A stretch of 64,000 nt of DNA from Desulfobotulus mexicanus (lineage in GTDB: Bacteria > Desulfobacterota > Desulfobacteria > Desulfobacterales > ASO4-4): contig NZ_VDMB01000013.1 in assembly GCF_006175995.1 (NCBI RefSeq), positions 45,035 through 109,034 on the forward strand. The letters run 5' to 3'. The number at the start of each line of letters is the position of its first letter. The stretch's first letter is position 1. Position numbers and translations under genes: made by a program. Of the stretch, positions 1 through 9,181 are shown in pieces. The notes beneath the pieces were generated by a model, which was given only the letters and a program-made list of their open reading frames with translations, had not been told where the DNA came from and did not search any database.

Positions 1-106
1 TAACTTTTGAAGTTGCTCAGAAGTTACAAAATAATAAATGATGCCCAGAAAAAGCCTTCCGGAACAGGTTGCCATTCCCAATTGATTCCCCTTAAAGGAG
101 ACCGCC

Positions 107-1351
107 ATGTATGATTTTCTGTTGTCCGATGAAGCCAGAGCCTTGCGCAGTGAAGTCCGGGATTTTGTAAAAACCATTCCAAGGCAGCTTCTGCTGGACA
201 TGGATGCGGATAAGGTGCAGTTTCCCAAAGAATTTCTTGCAGAAGCCGGGAAACGGAACCTTATGGGCTGCCGGTATCCCAAGGAGTGGGGCGGTCGAGG
301 GCTGGACTGGGTGAGTACCGTCATGGTCATGGAAGAAATCGGAACCCTTGGCTATATTATGGCCTGTACCTTCGGTGTGGGGGCGGAGCTGGTATGTGAT
401 GCTATTATCCGCCATGGAAGTGATGCGCAGAAGGAAAAATATGTCAAACCCCTTCTGAAGGGAGAAATATTTGCAGCGGAATGTCTAACGGAACCCAGGG
501 GCGGCTCCGATTTCTTCGCAACAAACACCACGGCCGAAGACAAGGGAGATCATTATGTCATCAATGGCCAGAAGCGTTTTATCGTGGGTGGTGAAGGTGC
601 GGATTATTTTCTGGTATACGCAAAGACCGATCCCGAAGCCAAGGCCCACAAGTCCCTGACCTGCTTTATTGTGGATCGTAGCGAAGGTGTGATTGTGGAT
701 TATATTTACGGACTCATGGGCTGCCGGGGTGGTGGTGCCGCGCGGATTGTCTTTAAAGACGCAAAGGTTCCTAAAGAAAATATTGTGGGCAGCCTCCATG
801 GAGGATATGCGGTTTTCAATACCATGATGATACCGGAGCGGCTGGGTACGGCAGCCATGACCATAGGTGCTGCCCGTCCGGCTCTGGAAGTGGCCACGGG
901 CTACACCACAAGGAGGAAAGCCTTTGGCCGGGAAATTGCCCGGTATCAGGGTGTCAGCTTTCAGGTGGCAGAAGCTGCCATGCTTCTGGATGCCTGCCGT
1001 AGCATGGCCTACACCACCAGCCGGGCTGTAGATGCGGGAGTACCTGAAAACGAGATCCGCAGGCTTGTTTCCGAATCCAAAAAATTCATCACGGAATCCT
1101 GCCAGAAGGTGGTGCATAACAGCATGCAGGTGATGGGAGGTATTGGCTATACCAATGTTTTCCCCGTGGAGCGGATTTTCAGGGATGTGCGTCTGGCTTC
1201 CATCTGGACCGGGACCAATGAGGTAATGAGTCTTATCATTGCCAGTGAATGGTACAGAAAATATATGGAAGACAGGGTTTCCGGCATCACCCGTGACTGT
1301 GAAAACGATGCTGCTGAAGCCTTTGCCGAAGGAGAAAAGATTTACGAATAG
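107..1351 (+). CDS. Acyl-CoA dehydrogenase family protein
   Basis: This 414-residue flavoprotein belongs to the acyl-CoA dehydrogenase family, which desaturates an acyl-CoA at the alpha-beta bond and passes electrons to ETF. The flavin/substrate loop LTEPRGGSD (about 127-135) and the C-terminal WTGTNEV segment are visible. The usual catalytic Glu of the YEGT motif is Thr here; Glu244 in IPERL aligns with the alternative base used by isovaleryl- and long-chain acyl-CoA dehydrogenases, so I infer that this Glu is the base. The start has a good AAGGAG ribosome site about 8 bases upstream. No ETF or CoA ligase lies next to it, so the substrate cannot be assigned. Confidence 0.9.
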   Translation: MYDFLLSDEARALRSEVRDFVKTIPRQLLLDMDADKVQFPKEFLAEAGKRNLMGCRYPKEWGGRGLDWVSTVMVMEEIGTLGYIMACTFGVGAELVCDAIIRHGSDAQKEKYVKPLLKGEIFAAECLTEPRGGSDFFATNTTAEDKGDHYVINGQKRFIVGGEGADYFLVYAKTDPEAKAHKSLTCFIVDRSEGVIVDYIYGLMGCRGGGAARIVFKDAKVPKENIVGSLHGGYAVFNTMMIPERLGTAAMTIGAARPALEVATGYTTRRKAFGREIARYQGVSFQVAEAAMLLDACRSMAYTTSRAVDAGVPENEIRRLVSESKKFITESCQKVVHNSMQVMGGIGYTNVFPVERIFRDVRLASIWTGTNEVMSLIIASEWYRKYMEDRVSGITRDCENDAAEAFAEGEKIYE

Positions 1352-1462
1352 GGGCAGGATATCGGGTGCTTGAGGTTTGTGCCCGCGTACCTGTCTGCTT
1401 GTGTAGTCACCAGAAGATCATGCTGATGCAAGGTAAAAAGTTTTGCATCTGAAGAACCAAAG

Positions 1463-2653
1463 TCAGGTTCTTGGGATGCGGCGCATGGCAAGGCCTGAAA
1501 CAAAGGCAAGTATACAGAAAGCCGCTGCTCCGGGCAGTATCCATGAAAAACTGAAATTAGAGGCAATCATCCAACCAAAAAGAGCCGGACTGAGTGCTGT
1601 GCTGAAAACCACCACCATGGCACTCAGGCTTTTGACCTGTCCTAAAACATTCACTCCATATATTTCCGCCCACACTGTTGTGGCAATGATACCGGAAACC
1701 CCCTGGGAAGCTCCCGCCAGAATAAAAAAGAGATAGATGCACCAGATGCCGGACTGTGTCCAGAGCACAATAAGCCCCATAAAAAGCGGTATGACAGAGA
1801 AGGGAAACAAGCGAATTCCGCCCAGACGGTCTATCCATGGACCCACGGCAATGGAGCTGAGCATGCGCATCAGTGCATAGGCGGTAAATCCGGAAGCCAT
1901 CAGGCCGGGCGTGTAGCCTTTGAAATCGGCAAGGCTTGTCTGGTAAAGGAAAATGCCGGTAAGCAGAAAAGGTATCGCCATAATTCCCGGCAGGATCAGA
2001 TAAAAACGAACATCTCCGAGAAGATGTTTTGGTGACCATTCTTCTTCTGTTTTGGTGGTTTCTTCAGCTGGTGTTCCGGTATCTCTAATAAGAAAAATCG
2101 AAAGGGGCAGAAAAATCAAAGCTATAAAAAAACCTGCAATGAGCCAGGTTATACGTAAGCCGTAGCTATGCAGTATCAGTACTGTGACAAGGGGCAGAAT
2201 TCCTTCTCCAAGGGGATAGCCCGTTGCAGAAATACTTAAAGCCCGTCCCCGGAACTTTGTAAAAAGCCTTGCCATTGCCGTTGAAGCCGTAAGTCCCATA
2301 AGCCCCTGACCGGAAATTCTTAAGCCCAGCAGTGCGGCAAACAGAAAGGCAACTCCCGGAGACAGGGCCATGAGCCAACATGATAATAACAGGGTCAGAC
2401 CAATACAAAAGGTAAAAGTACTGATTCTGCTTTTGTCCAGAAGTCTGCCGAAAAAGGGAAGCAAGGCAGCACTGCACAGGGTTGCAAGGGAGTAGATGGT
2501 TCCGAACTGGCCGCTGTTGAGTGAAAATTCCTTAAGAATATGGGGGACAAATACTGAAATCAGAAAAGTCTGTCCAAAGCTTGAAAAAAAGGTCAGCAGG
2601 ACACCAAAAAATAGAACCTTATGATATTGGCAGAAAAAATTTAAATATGACAT
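1463..2653 (-). CDS. MFS transporter, 12 membrane segments
   Basis: This 396-residue integral membrane protein has two sets of six hydrophobic helices, typical of the major facilitator superfamily. The loop GRLLDKSR after the second helix matches the MFS signature position, and the charged central loop (about 190-210, rich in E, T and K) separates the halves. The overall look is that of the oxalate/formate antiporter or monocarboxylate-type MFS group, but no residue seen here fixes the substrate. It converges on the acyl-CoA dehydrogenase, leaving only about 110 bases between stops. A carboxylate exporter or importer is an inference from family resemblance. Confidence 0.85.
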   Translation of the reverse strand: MSYLNFFCQYHKVLFFGVLLTFFSSFGQTFLISVFVPHILKEFSLNSGQFGTIYSLATLCSAALLPFFGRLLDKSRISTFTFCIGLTLLLSCWLMALSPGVAFLFAALLGLRISGQGLMGLTASTAMARLFTKFRGRALSISATGYPLGEGILPLVTVLILHSYGLRITWLIAGFFIALIFLPLSIFLIRDTGTPAEETTKTEEEWSPKHLLGDVRFYLILPGIMAIPFLLTGIFLYQTSLADFKGYTPGLMASGFTAYALMRMLSSIAVGPWIDRLGGIRLFPFSVIPLFMGLIVLWTQSGIWCIYLFFILAGASQGVSGIIATTVWAEIYGVNVLGQVKSLSAMVVVFSTALSPALFGWMIASNFSFSWILPGAAAFCILAFVSGLAMRRIPRT

Positions 2654-3138
2654 GGCTTGCCTGAATGGAAAAATAAGAATATCGAGAAAAAAAGAGAAAG
2701 TCTAACGGTCTTGGTGTTATATTTTGCAGGGTCATTTTTGAGAGAGTGGTCATTATTCAAATATCACGAGAAAACTATTGATAAGTGGGTTTCAAGTATT
2801 TAAATGTTATACGGATGACAGTTCCGAGTATAAAGGCTTTGATAACGGCATTGTAGAATTTCAGGGACCTGAAGGATGTCTGGATCGAAGCTCTGCAACT
2901 GGTTCTGCACAGATGGAGGAGCCCTCGTTGGCCTTCAGTCTCGGCCCTTCTGGCTCAGGGCAATAAGATTTTCTGCCCTATGGTGTCAATGCTCAGATGT
3001 TTTCGGTAGTTTCCATGCAAGGCAATTTCTATTAAATGATTTGCATTGGAGCTTACCTTGGTTTTGAATAGCTATGAAATCAGGGCAGATGTCAAGTGGG
3101 TTTTTCTGTAGAAACTTGCGGCTGCATGGAGGTGTGAA
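2654..3138. other. Intergenic stretch, no convincing gene
   Basis: About 485 bases lie between the start of the MFS gene and the terminator of the FadL gene. The short open frames here (about 60 codons) have no ribosome site and no recognisable domain. The minus strand can be read as short peptide stretches broken by stops and a frameshift, which could be an old gene remnant, but I cannot identify it. Confidence 0.4.
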
Positions 3139-3184
3139 TAAAAAAAAAGCTGGCACAGAAAAAATACTCTGCACCAGCCTTTTC
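3139..3184 (-). terminator. Rho-independent terminator of the FadL gene
   Basis: Read on the minus strand, GCTGGTGCAGA and TCTGTGCCAGC form an imperfect stem around an A/T-rich loop. A run of nine T residues follows directly. It lies about 20 bases beyond the stop of the outer-membrane porin gene. The A-rich upstream side suggests it may also work for plus-strand transcripts. Confidence 0.75.
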
Positions 3185-3200
3185 AGGGTAGGGATAAAAA

Positions 3201-4643
3201 TCAGAAACGGTAGCTCAGGGTTACACCTGCACCCAGCAGATGACCGCCTGCTTTGGCGCTGACCATGGGATCATTTTTTTCAATATAATCTATATAACTT
3301 TTATTAAAGTTGTTGGATTCACCGCCCACAATACGGTCCTGTTCTACAACCGTGAGCTGAAGTACAGTATCCAGGGTAAAGTTACCGAAGTTGAATCCTG
3401 CACCGATGGAGTAGGTTTTTTTATCGCCATCCGGCCACATGAGATCAAGGGTGTCATCGGGGATGGGGCTTGGGTCATAGAAGTAACCGCCGCGCAGGGA
3501 GATCATATCACTGAGAACATATTCTGCACCAAAACGGATCTGCCTTGTATTGTCCCAGTTTCTTTCATACTCAAGGGGAAATGATGGGGAGCCGTTAATT
3601 GGGAAAATATCTTCCCGTTGGGTCTTGTTGATGCTCCATTCTGTCCACACAAGGTCAAACTCAATGGAAAAACGGTCATGGGGAGCATAACGGATTCCCG
3701 CCTGAACCTGCTGGGGATGGTTGTATTTCATGGTTGCTTTCGCAATTTTTACACCGTTTCTTTTAAGATCCCCTTCAAAATCAGTGCTGGTTTCACTGCG
3801 GTAGGTCAGGCCAAGGGTAATGGTTTCAGTGGCTCTGTACATTGCGCCAAGGTTGAAAGAATAATTGAGGTCATCGCTGATCTCAAGTTCCATTTCATGA
3901 CCATGCATTTCAAGGGCTCTTCCAAGGGCATGGGCATTTGCAATTACAGCCTGATCGGTTTCAGGGTTAAGGGCTTGTCCTGTAGTTGGGTTTATACCAT
4001 TTTGAACAGCATTGACATAGGCACTGGCTTTGGGCTGGTTTTCATCAGAGAAGTAATATGGAATTTTTTTACCGCCAGCCTTGGACTGACCAATGGATAT
4101 GCCAAAACCCAGTGAAAGCTGATCATTGAGTTTATAGGCAATGGTGGGTGTAACGGCAAGGCGTTTGTAGTAGGAGTGATAGGAAGAGTGAACGCCGGGG
4201 TTTTTATCCCGATCACCGGGCCATTCAACTTCAAGACCCCATGGAGCATAAGCAGCCACGCCCATGGATATTCTGTCTGTAATCGGCATGGCAAAACCAA
4301 GGTGTGGAACAACCAGTGTGGGAAATTCATCTTTAACCGTGAAATTTTTTGGATTGCCCTGTTCATCCAGGAATCTTGGGTCCTTAGTTCCTTTAATGTG
4401 AAAGCCTTTTGCTTCCAGATCCGGCTCAATGATGTGGGCACCAAAGGCAAGGGTTGGCCTTTTGATCTGTGTCAGGCCGGCCGGGTTGTAATAAACCGCA
4501 AATGGATCATCTGCATAGGCGGAAAAGGCTCCACCCATGGCTGTGGCCTTGGCTCCGATGCCAAAGGTGTCCACACAGCCTGCATAGGCTGTTGGTGCAG
4601 CTAAGGCGAGACAGGTGGCAAAAAGGATAAAATACTTTTTCAC
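3201..4643 (-). CDS. fadL: Outer-membrane long-chain fatty acid porin, OmpP1/FadL/TodX family
   Basis: FadL-type proteins form a 14-strand barrel that lets hydrophobic compounds such as fatty acids cross the outer membrane. After a cleavable signal peptide ending in TAYA, the mature protein begins with the family signature: GAKATAMGGAF followed by DPFAVYYNPAGL. The C-terminus ends in aromatic SYRF, as barrel proteins do. I chose the GTG at 4643 because AAGGAGG lies seven bases upstream and the signal peptide then starts MKKYF; a longer ATG start at 4694 would put 17 extra residues before the signal peptide. A clear terminator follows. The nearby acyl-CoA dehydrogenase and MFS gene fit a lipid-use neighbourhood, but linkage is not proven. 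Confidence 0.9.
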   Translation of the reverse strand: MKKYFILFATCLALAAPTAYAGCVDTFGIGAKATAMGGAFSAYADDPFAVYYNPAGLTQIKRPTLAFGAHIIEPDLEAKGFHIKGTKDPRFLDEQGNPKNFTVKDEFPTLVVPHLGFAMPITDRISMGVAAYAPWGLEVEWPGDRDKNPGVHSSYHSYYKRLAVTPTIAYKLNDQLSLGFGISIGQSKAGGKKIPYYFSDENQPKASAYVNAVQNGINPTTGQALNPETDQAVIANAHALGRALEMHGHEMELEISDDLNYSFNLGAMYRATETITLGLTYRSETSTDFEGDLKRNGVKIAKATMKYNHPQQVQAGIRYAPHDRFSIEFDLVWTEWSINKTQREDIFPINGSPSFPLEYERNWDNTRQIRFGAEYVLSDMISLRGGYFYDPSPIPDDTLDLMWPDGDKKTYSIGAGFNFGNFTLDTVLQLTVVEQDRIVGGESNNFNKSYIDYIEKNDPMVSAKAGGHLLGAGVTLSYRF

Positions 4644-4868
4644 AAAAAACCTCCTTAAACATTTGGGTAATAAAAAGGGGGCATGAATGGGCATGTTTTA
4701 GTTTGAACGCATTGTCTGAAATGCAAACCGTGTAGATTTTTAATAACAGTGTTTACTTAATGTCTTTGGTGTCAAGAAAAATAAGAATGTGGTATCTGAA
4801 GCCCTGCAGCGGTTGTTATGCTGCGCCGTTAATAACAGGATTTGATTTTTTGGGATTGAGTGTTGGCT

Positions 4869-5822
4869 ATGGAAACAGAAAAAACAGGAAGTGGCGAAGA
4901 GCTTTTTCATCTCTGCGATCATGGAAACGGGTGCAGAGGAAAAAAGAGTTCTCCTTTTTTGAAAAAACCATCCTGGCTTCGCCGGAGTCTTCCAAAGGGG
5001 CCTGTGTATGGACGGGTTCAGCATCTTTTAAAGGAAAAGGGACTGCATACGGTTTGTGAACAGGCCCACTGCCCCAATCAGTTTGAGTGCTTTGGAAAGG
5101 GGACGGCCACCTTTCTTCTGCTGGGAGAAACCTGTACCCGTCACTGCCGTTTCTGTAATATTGAGTCGGGGACAGTCTTCCCGCCGGACATGGAAGAGCC
5201 CGAGAGGGTTGCAGAGGCTGTCTCAGGTTTAGGACTTTCCTATGTGGTGCTGACCTCTGTGACCCGTGATGATCTGGAAGATGGTGGGGCAGAAATTTTT
5301 GCAGAAACCATCAGGGCCGTGCGCAGACAGCTTCCCTCGGCAGGTATTGAGGTGCTGATTCCGGATTTTATGGGTTCTGCAGAAGCTCTGAAAAAGGTGA
5401 TTCATGCAAAACCGGATGTGATCAATCACAATATCGAAACTGTGGAAAGGCTTTATCCTGAGGTGAGACCGGAAGCACTTTATCAAAGGTCGCTGGAACT
5501 GATATCAAGGGTTGCTGCCCATGAATCTGGTATCCCTGCCAAATCCGGTATCATGCTGGGCCTTGGGGAAAAAGATGATGAGATCATGGAAACCCTGAAG
5601 GATCTGAGGCAGGCCGGATGCCGTATTCTTACCATGGGGCAGTATCTTCAGCCCTCGGAAAGACATCTTGCCGTAAAACGCTTTGTCCTGCCGGAGACCT
5701 TTGATTTCTGGAGAAAAGAGGCCCTCGCCATGGGTTTTTCAGCCGTGGCCAGTGGGCCCTTTGTCCGCAGCTCCTACAGGGCCGAAGAGCATAGGGCTGT
5801 TCTTGAAACCCTCAACCCGTGA
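4869..5822 (+). CDS. lipA: Lipoyl synthase (radical SAM)
   Basis: LipA inserts two sulfur atoms into protein-bound octanoyl groups to make the lipoyl cofactor of 2-oxoacid dehydrogenases and the glycine cleavage system. Both iron-sulfur sites are visible: CEQAHCPNQFEC, the auxiliary cluster, and CTRHCRFC, the radical-SAM CX3CX2C cluster. The C-terminal RSSY provides the serine ligand of the auxiliary cluster. Length (about 317 residues) is normal. The ATG at 4869 is preferred over the in-frame GTG and TTG just upstream. No lipB lies next to it. A strong hairpin terminator follows about 70 bases after the stop. Confidence 0.96.
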   Translation: METEKTGSGEELFHLCDHGNGCRGKKSSPFLKKPSWLRRSLPKGPVYGRVQHLLKEKGLHTVCEQAHCPNQFECFGKGTATFLLLGETCTRHCRFCNIESGTVFPPDMEEPERVAEAVSGLGLSYVVLTSVTRDDLEDGGAEIFAETIRAVRRQLPSAGIEVLIPDFMGSAEALKKVIHAKPDVINHNIETVERLYPEVRPEALYQRSLELISRVAAHESGIPAKSGIMLGLGEKDDEIMETLKDLRQAGCRILTMGQYLQPSERHLAVKRFVLPETFDFWRKEALAMGFSAVASGPFVRSSYRAEEHRAVLETLNP

Positions 5823-5874
5823 AAATTTTTTCTGTATTTATCGTATAAGTATTTGTAAATATAAAAGGTTTGTT

Positions 5875-7242
5875 GTGGAAATAAAACATGCATCCGGCAG
5901 AAGCCGGATTTTTTTTGTGGAGTCTTCAGCCCTGCTGCGCCTTGCTATTCCAGTATGGATCGGGCAGCTAGCCTTCAGTGCCGCAGGTTTTGTGGATACG
6001 CTGATGTCCGGTCGTGTGGGTGCTGTGGATCTTGCCGGTGTTGCCATGGGAGCCAGTACCTGGGTGCCTGTGCTTTTCGGACTCAATGGTCTGCTTCTGG
6101 CTGTCAGCCCTATGGTGGCCCAACTGGTAGGAGCAGGTAGAAAATCTGAAATTGTGGACGTAGTACACCATGGTCTGCTGCTGGCCTTTATAATGGGGAT
6201 CATCATTGGACTTTTGCTTCAGTGTATGCAGCCGGTTCTGCGTTTCATGGGGGCTCCTGCGGATGTTATAGCGGTAACGCTTCTTTATCTGAAGGGGCTT
6301 GGCCTTGGTGTTCCTGCCATGGCAGGCTATCTGGTGTTTAAAAGTTTTTCCGAGGCCATGGGGGATACAAGACCTCAGATGCTGATTTCCATTGTGGGGT
6401 TGTTTTGTAATGTGGCTTTGAATTTTCTTTTTATTTATGGTGGGTTTGGCATTCCTGCCATGGGTGGGGCCGGATGCGGATGGGCCAGTGGCCTGACCTT
6501 CTGGATCATGTTTCTGGCCATGGGGATTTATCTGGGCAGGGCCAGATTTTATCGCAGCCTAGGCTGGCTGCGCCGCCCCCGTTTCAGGGGAAGACTGCTA
6601 AAGGACATTCTGCGGCTGGGTGGGCCTATAGGCCTGACCCTTTTCATGGAAGCCAGTATTTTCGGCTGTATTACCCTTTTTATTGGAGGTCTGGGGGCCA
6701 TTGCCGTGGCAGGGCATCAGGTAGCCATGAACATTTCAGGGCTGATTTATACCATTCCCCTGAGCCTTGCCACGGCAGTCACGGTCCGGGTAGGCCAGGC
6801 TGTGGGGAGAAAAAGTATAAGGGATGCCATGGCAACGGCGTGGTCTGGCATGGGTCTGGCGTTTTTGATCGCAGGAATAACCCTGACATGCACCCTTGTT
6901 TTCCGTTACTGGCTTGTGGCCCTTTATACACCGGACGGGGCGGTGCAGGCCATGGCTGCGGGGCTTCTCGTTCTCGGGGCTTTGTATCAGCTTTCAGATG
7001 CGGTGATGACGGCTTCCCTCGGGGCCTTGCGGGGATTTAAGGATACGGCTGTTCCCATGCGCCTTACCTTTGTGGCCTACTGGGGAGTTGCCATGCCCCT
7101 TGGCTATATGCTGGGCATGACGGATATTTTTTTGCCACGCATGGGAGCTGCAGGTTTCTGGATAAGCCTCATTACAGGACTGACCCTTGCCGCATGCTTT
7201 CTTCTTTTGAGGCTCTTGAGGGTACAGAAAAAGCCTTTGTAG
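5875..7242 (+). CDS. MATE family multidrug/cation efflux protein
   Basis: This roughly 455-residue protein with 12 hydrophobic helices matches the MATE (NorM/DinF-like) family, which exports drugs or metabolites in exchange for Na+ or H+. Family features seen are the N-terminal LRLAIPVWIGQLAFSAAGFV segment followed by DTLMSGRVG, and the second-half repeat GGPIGLTLFMEASIF. The start is uncertain: GTG at 5875 has AAAGG seven bases upstream, while GTG at 5917 would begin right before the first conserved residues. A perfect terminator hairpin sits between these two candidates, so the longer start would put a terminator inside the coding region. Confidence 0.9.
   Translation: MEIKHASGRSRIFFVESSALLRLAIPVWIGQLAFSAAGFVDTLMSGRVGAVDLAGVAMGASTWVPVLFGLNGLLLAVSPMVAQLVGAGRKSEIVDVVHHGLLLAFIMGIIIGLLLQCMQPVLRFMGAPADVIAVTLLYLKGLGLGVPAMAGYLVFKSFSEAMGDTRPQMLISIVGLFCNVALNFLFIYGGFGIPAMGGAGCGWASGLTFWIMFLAMGIYLGRARFYRSLGWLRRPRFRGRLLKDILRLGGPIGLTLFMEASIFGCITLFIGGLGAIAVAGHQVAMNISGLIYTIPLSLATAVTVRVGQAVGRKSIRDAMATAWSGMGLAFLIAGITLTCTLVFRYWLVALYTPDGAVQAMAAGLLVLGALYQLSDAVMTASLGALRGFKDTAVPMRLTFVAYWGVAMPLGYMLGMTDIFLPRMGAAGFWISLITGLTLAACFLLLRLLRVQKKPL
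5890..5917 (+). terminator. Perfect hairpin plus T-run at the lipA/MATE boundary
   Basis: ATCCGGC, a four-base loop AGAA and GCCGGAT form a perfect seven-pair stem followed by eight T residues, a textbook intrinsic terminator. It lies about 70 bases past the lipA stop and overlaps the probable first codons of the MATE gene. It may end lipA transcripts, or act as an attenuator for the efflux gene. Confidence 0.8.
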
Positions 7243-7250
7243 GTTCTTTT

Positions 7251-8006
7251 CTAAACCTGAGGCTGTTCAAAATAGAGACTCAGCTGCTCAAAAACGCCCG
7301 GCCAGTTTTTTTCTATGATGTGGGGGCATTCAAAGAAATATTCACAGCATACGGCAAAAAATTCTGCCGGAGATTCCGTTGCATAGGAGCCGATGGGAAG
7401 GTGCCCATTCTGATTGATACGTTTTCTGGCGTCTTTCCATGCCGTGCGGAAAGCTTCGCTCCAGGCTCTTGAATCCATATACCGGGGCAGGGGAGGGAAG
7501 CCATTGGCTTCTCCGTTTCTCATATCCAGAATATGGGCGATTTCGTGGATAACAACATTGTACCCGCTGCCCTGACCCGACGCATGGACGTCTTCCCATG
7601 AGAGAACCACAGGTCCATTCTGCCAGGCTTCTCCGGAAAGCGCTTCATTTCTTCGATGTACGATGCCTGCCTCATCAACCTCTTCTGTATCAGGAACAAA
7701 TTCAGAAGGGTAAAGGATAATGGATGTGATGGCATCCAGTGCGGAAAGCCCGAAATTCAGAACCGGAATACAGGCCAGAGTTGCCACATAGCCCCGCATG
7801 AACTCATCCACCTCAAGGCCGTGGATGCCTTCAAAATCCTTTTCATGGCAGAAGAGGGATGCCAGATCCCTCAGCTGGAAAGCTTTATCCGGAGCCATGG
7901 AATCGAGAATAGGGATATCCGTACGCACGCTTTCCCAGAGATCCCGGTCCATGCGTACCCTGTCCAGATTTTTTTTTCTGCGCCATTCCCGGATTTTCCA
8001 CCACAT
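7251..8006 (-). CDS. mtfA: MtfA-like zinc peptidase (M90 family)
   Basis: MtfA (Mlc titration factor A) is a zinc aminopeptidase-like protein that binds the glucose repressor Mlc in enterobacteria. The zinc motif HEIAH is present in VIHEIAHILDMRNG, followed by the family block ESPAEFFAVCCEYFFECP with its zinc-ligand region. At about 251 residues it is close to the family length. I chose the ATG at 8006 because TGGAGAG precedes it with correct spacing; an upstream ATG at 8054 lacks a good site. No Mlc or PTS gene is seen here, so its partner in this organism is unknown. Confidence 0.85.
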   Translation of the reverse strand: MWWKIREWRRKKNLDRVRMDRDLWESVRTDIPILDSMAPDKAFQLRDLASLFCHEKDFEGIHGLEVDEFMRGYVATLACIPVLNFGLSALDAITSIILYPSEFVPDTEEVDEAGIVHRRNEALSGEAWQNGPVVLSWEDVHASGQGSGYNVVIHEIAHILDMRNGEANGFPPLPRYMDSRAWSEAFRTAWKDARKRINQNGHLPIGSYATESPAEFFAVCCEYFFECPHIIEKNWPGVFEQLSLYFEQPQV

Positions 8007-8120
8007 GTTTTTCTCTCCAGAAAAAAGTTGCCGTGCAAATGCTGAGGGAATCATCCCGCATATGATCTTAGGTGTTACTACGCTTCCAAACAGCCATGGC
8101 GTCTTGCATCCGAACCAAGT

Positions 8121-9050
8121 CTATTGATGATTATTCTGTGATTGTGGGATCTCCTGCGTTTCTGTTACCGCAGGTTTGCGGGTCTTCCAGCGGTCATGCA
8201 CCCACAGCCATTGCTCCGGGTATCTGCGGACCATAACCTCAATGGCATTGTTGTACCTCTGGGTATTGATGCGGATATCTTTTTCGGGATTTCCCGTACG
8301 GACAAGGGGAATTTCCGGATAGAAAATCATTTTATATTTTTCCCCTTCTCTGGCAATGAGGGCAGGAACAACGGCTGCTTCCGTTGCAAGGGAAAGCAGA
8401 GCCGGACCCTTGGATGCATAGGCTTCGCATCCCATAAAATCAATCAGTGTACCGTTTTTTGTATTGGCGTTCTGATCAATGAAGATGGCTATACTTTCAC
8501 CCATGTTCAGTCTGTCATGGATTTTTTGTACAGAATTACGCAGGGGAATCATGTTTGCGCCAAGGCGGGTTCTGGCCCGGAGAAAAAAAGCATCTAAAGG
8601 TTTGAAATCCATGGTTCTGTAAATGGTATTATTGGGTAGTTTGATTCTCTCAAGGCAGGCAGGCAGGATTTCCCAGGTACCGATATGACCTGTGATGAGA
8701 ATGACTCCCTTTTTTTTCCGGTAAGCTCTGCTGAGATTCTCCAGACCTTCTGGCTCAAGGTAGTCATAGATATTACGAGCATCAAGGTGCAGGCCCCATC
8801 CGATTTCAAAAAACATTTCCCCCCAGTGTTTGAAAACATTAAAGGTAAGGGAACGGATCTCTTTTTCTGATTTTTCCGGAAAGACCATGGCCAGGTTTTT
8901 TTCTGCCAAAAGCCTGTGCCTGCGGTCCAGTCTGTACCAGATCCGTGCAATGGCATGGGCTATTCCAACACGCCATGATTTTGGCAGCCCGCCAAGGGTC
9001 CACATGAAACCATAGATGATTGTGTAAATGATTTTATCCTGAAAACGCAT
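8121..9050 (-). CDS. LpxL/HtrB-type lipid A acyltransferase
   Basis: This 309-residue inner-membrane acyltransferase resembles the LpxL/LpxM family, which adds secondary acyl chains to lipid A precursors. The catalytic HX4E motif appears as HIGTWE (about residue 122), after an N-terminal hydrophobic helix and a conserved basic segment ending AEKNLAMVFPE. Further family blocks are FIDQNANTKNG and WLWVHDRWKTR near the C-terminus. It fits a Gram-negative outer membrane. It cannot be assigned to the lauroyl or myristoyl step from sequence alone. Confidence 0.88.
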   Translation of the reverse strand: MRFQDKIIYTIIYGFMWTLGGLPKSWRVGIAHAIARIWYRLDRRHRLLAEKNLAMVFPEKSEKEIRSLTFNVFKHWGEMFFEIGWGLHLDARNIYDYLEPEGLENLSRAYRKKKGVILITGHIGTWEILPACLERIKLPNNTIYRTMDFKPLDAFFLRARTRLGANMIPLRNSVQKIHDRLNMGESIAIFIDQNANTKNGTLIDFMGCEAYASKGPALLSLATEAAVVPALIAREGEKYKMIFYPEIPLVRTGNPEKDIRINTQRYNNAIEVMVRRYPEQWLWVHDRWKTRKPAVTETQEIPQSQNNHQ

Positions 9051-9181
9051 GGGGAATCCTTTTTCTTATGCTTGCGGGTGCTTGAAAGTATATTTTTCCG
9101 GTAACAGGGGGGGTGCCCCGTTTAAGATGGCTTTACCATAAGCCTGCGAAGCTTTCATGGAAAAAATGCAGTTTATGATTT

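Noticed and set aside
2778..3067. Short plus-strand genes upstream of the FadL terminator
   Set aside because: Overlapping short frames with no ribosome site, and composition that looks non-coding.
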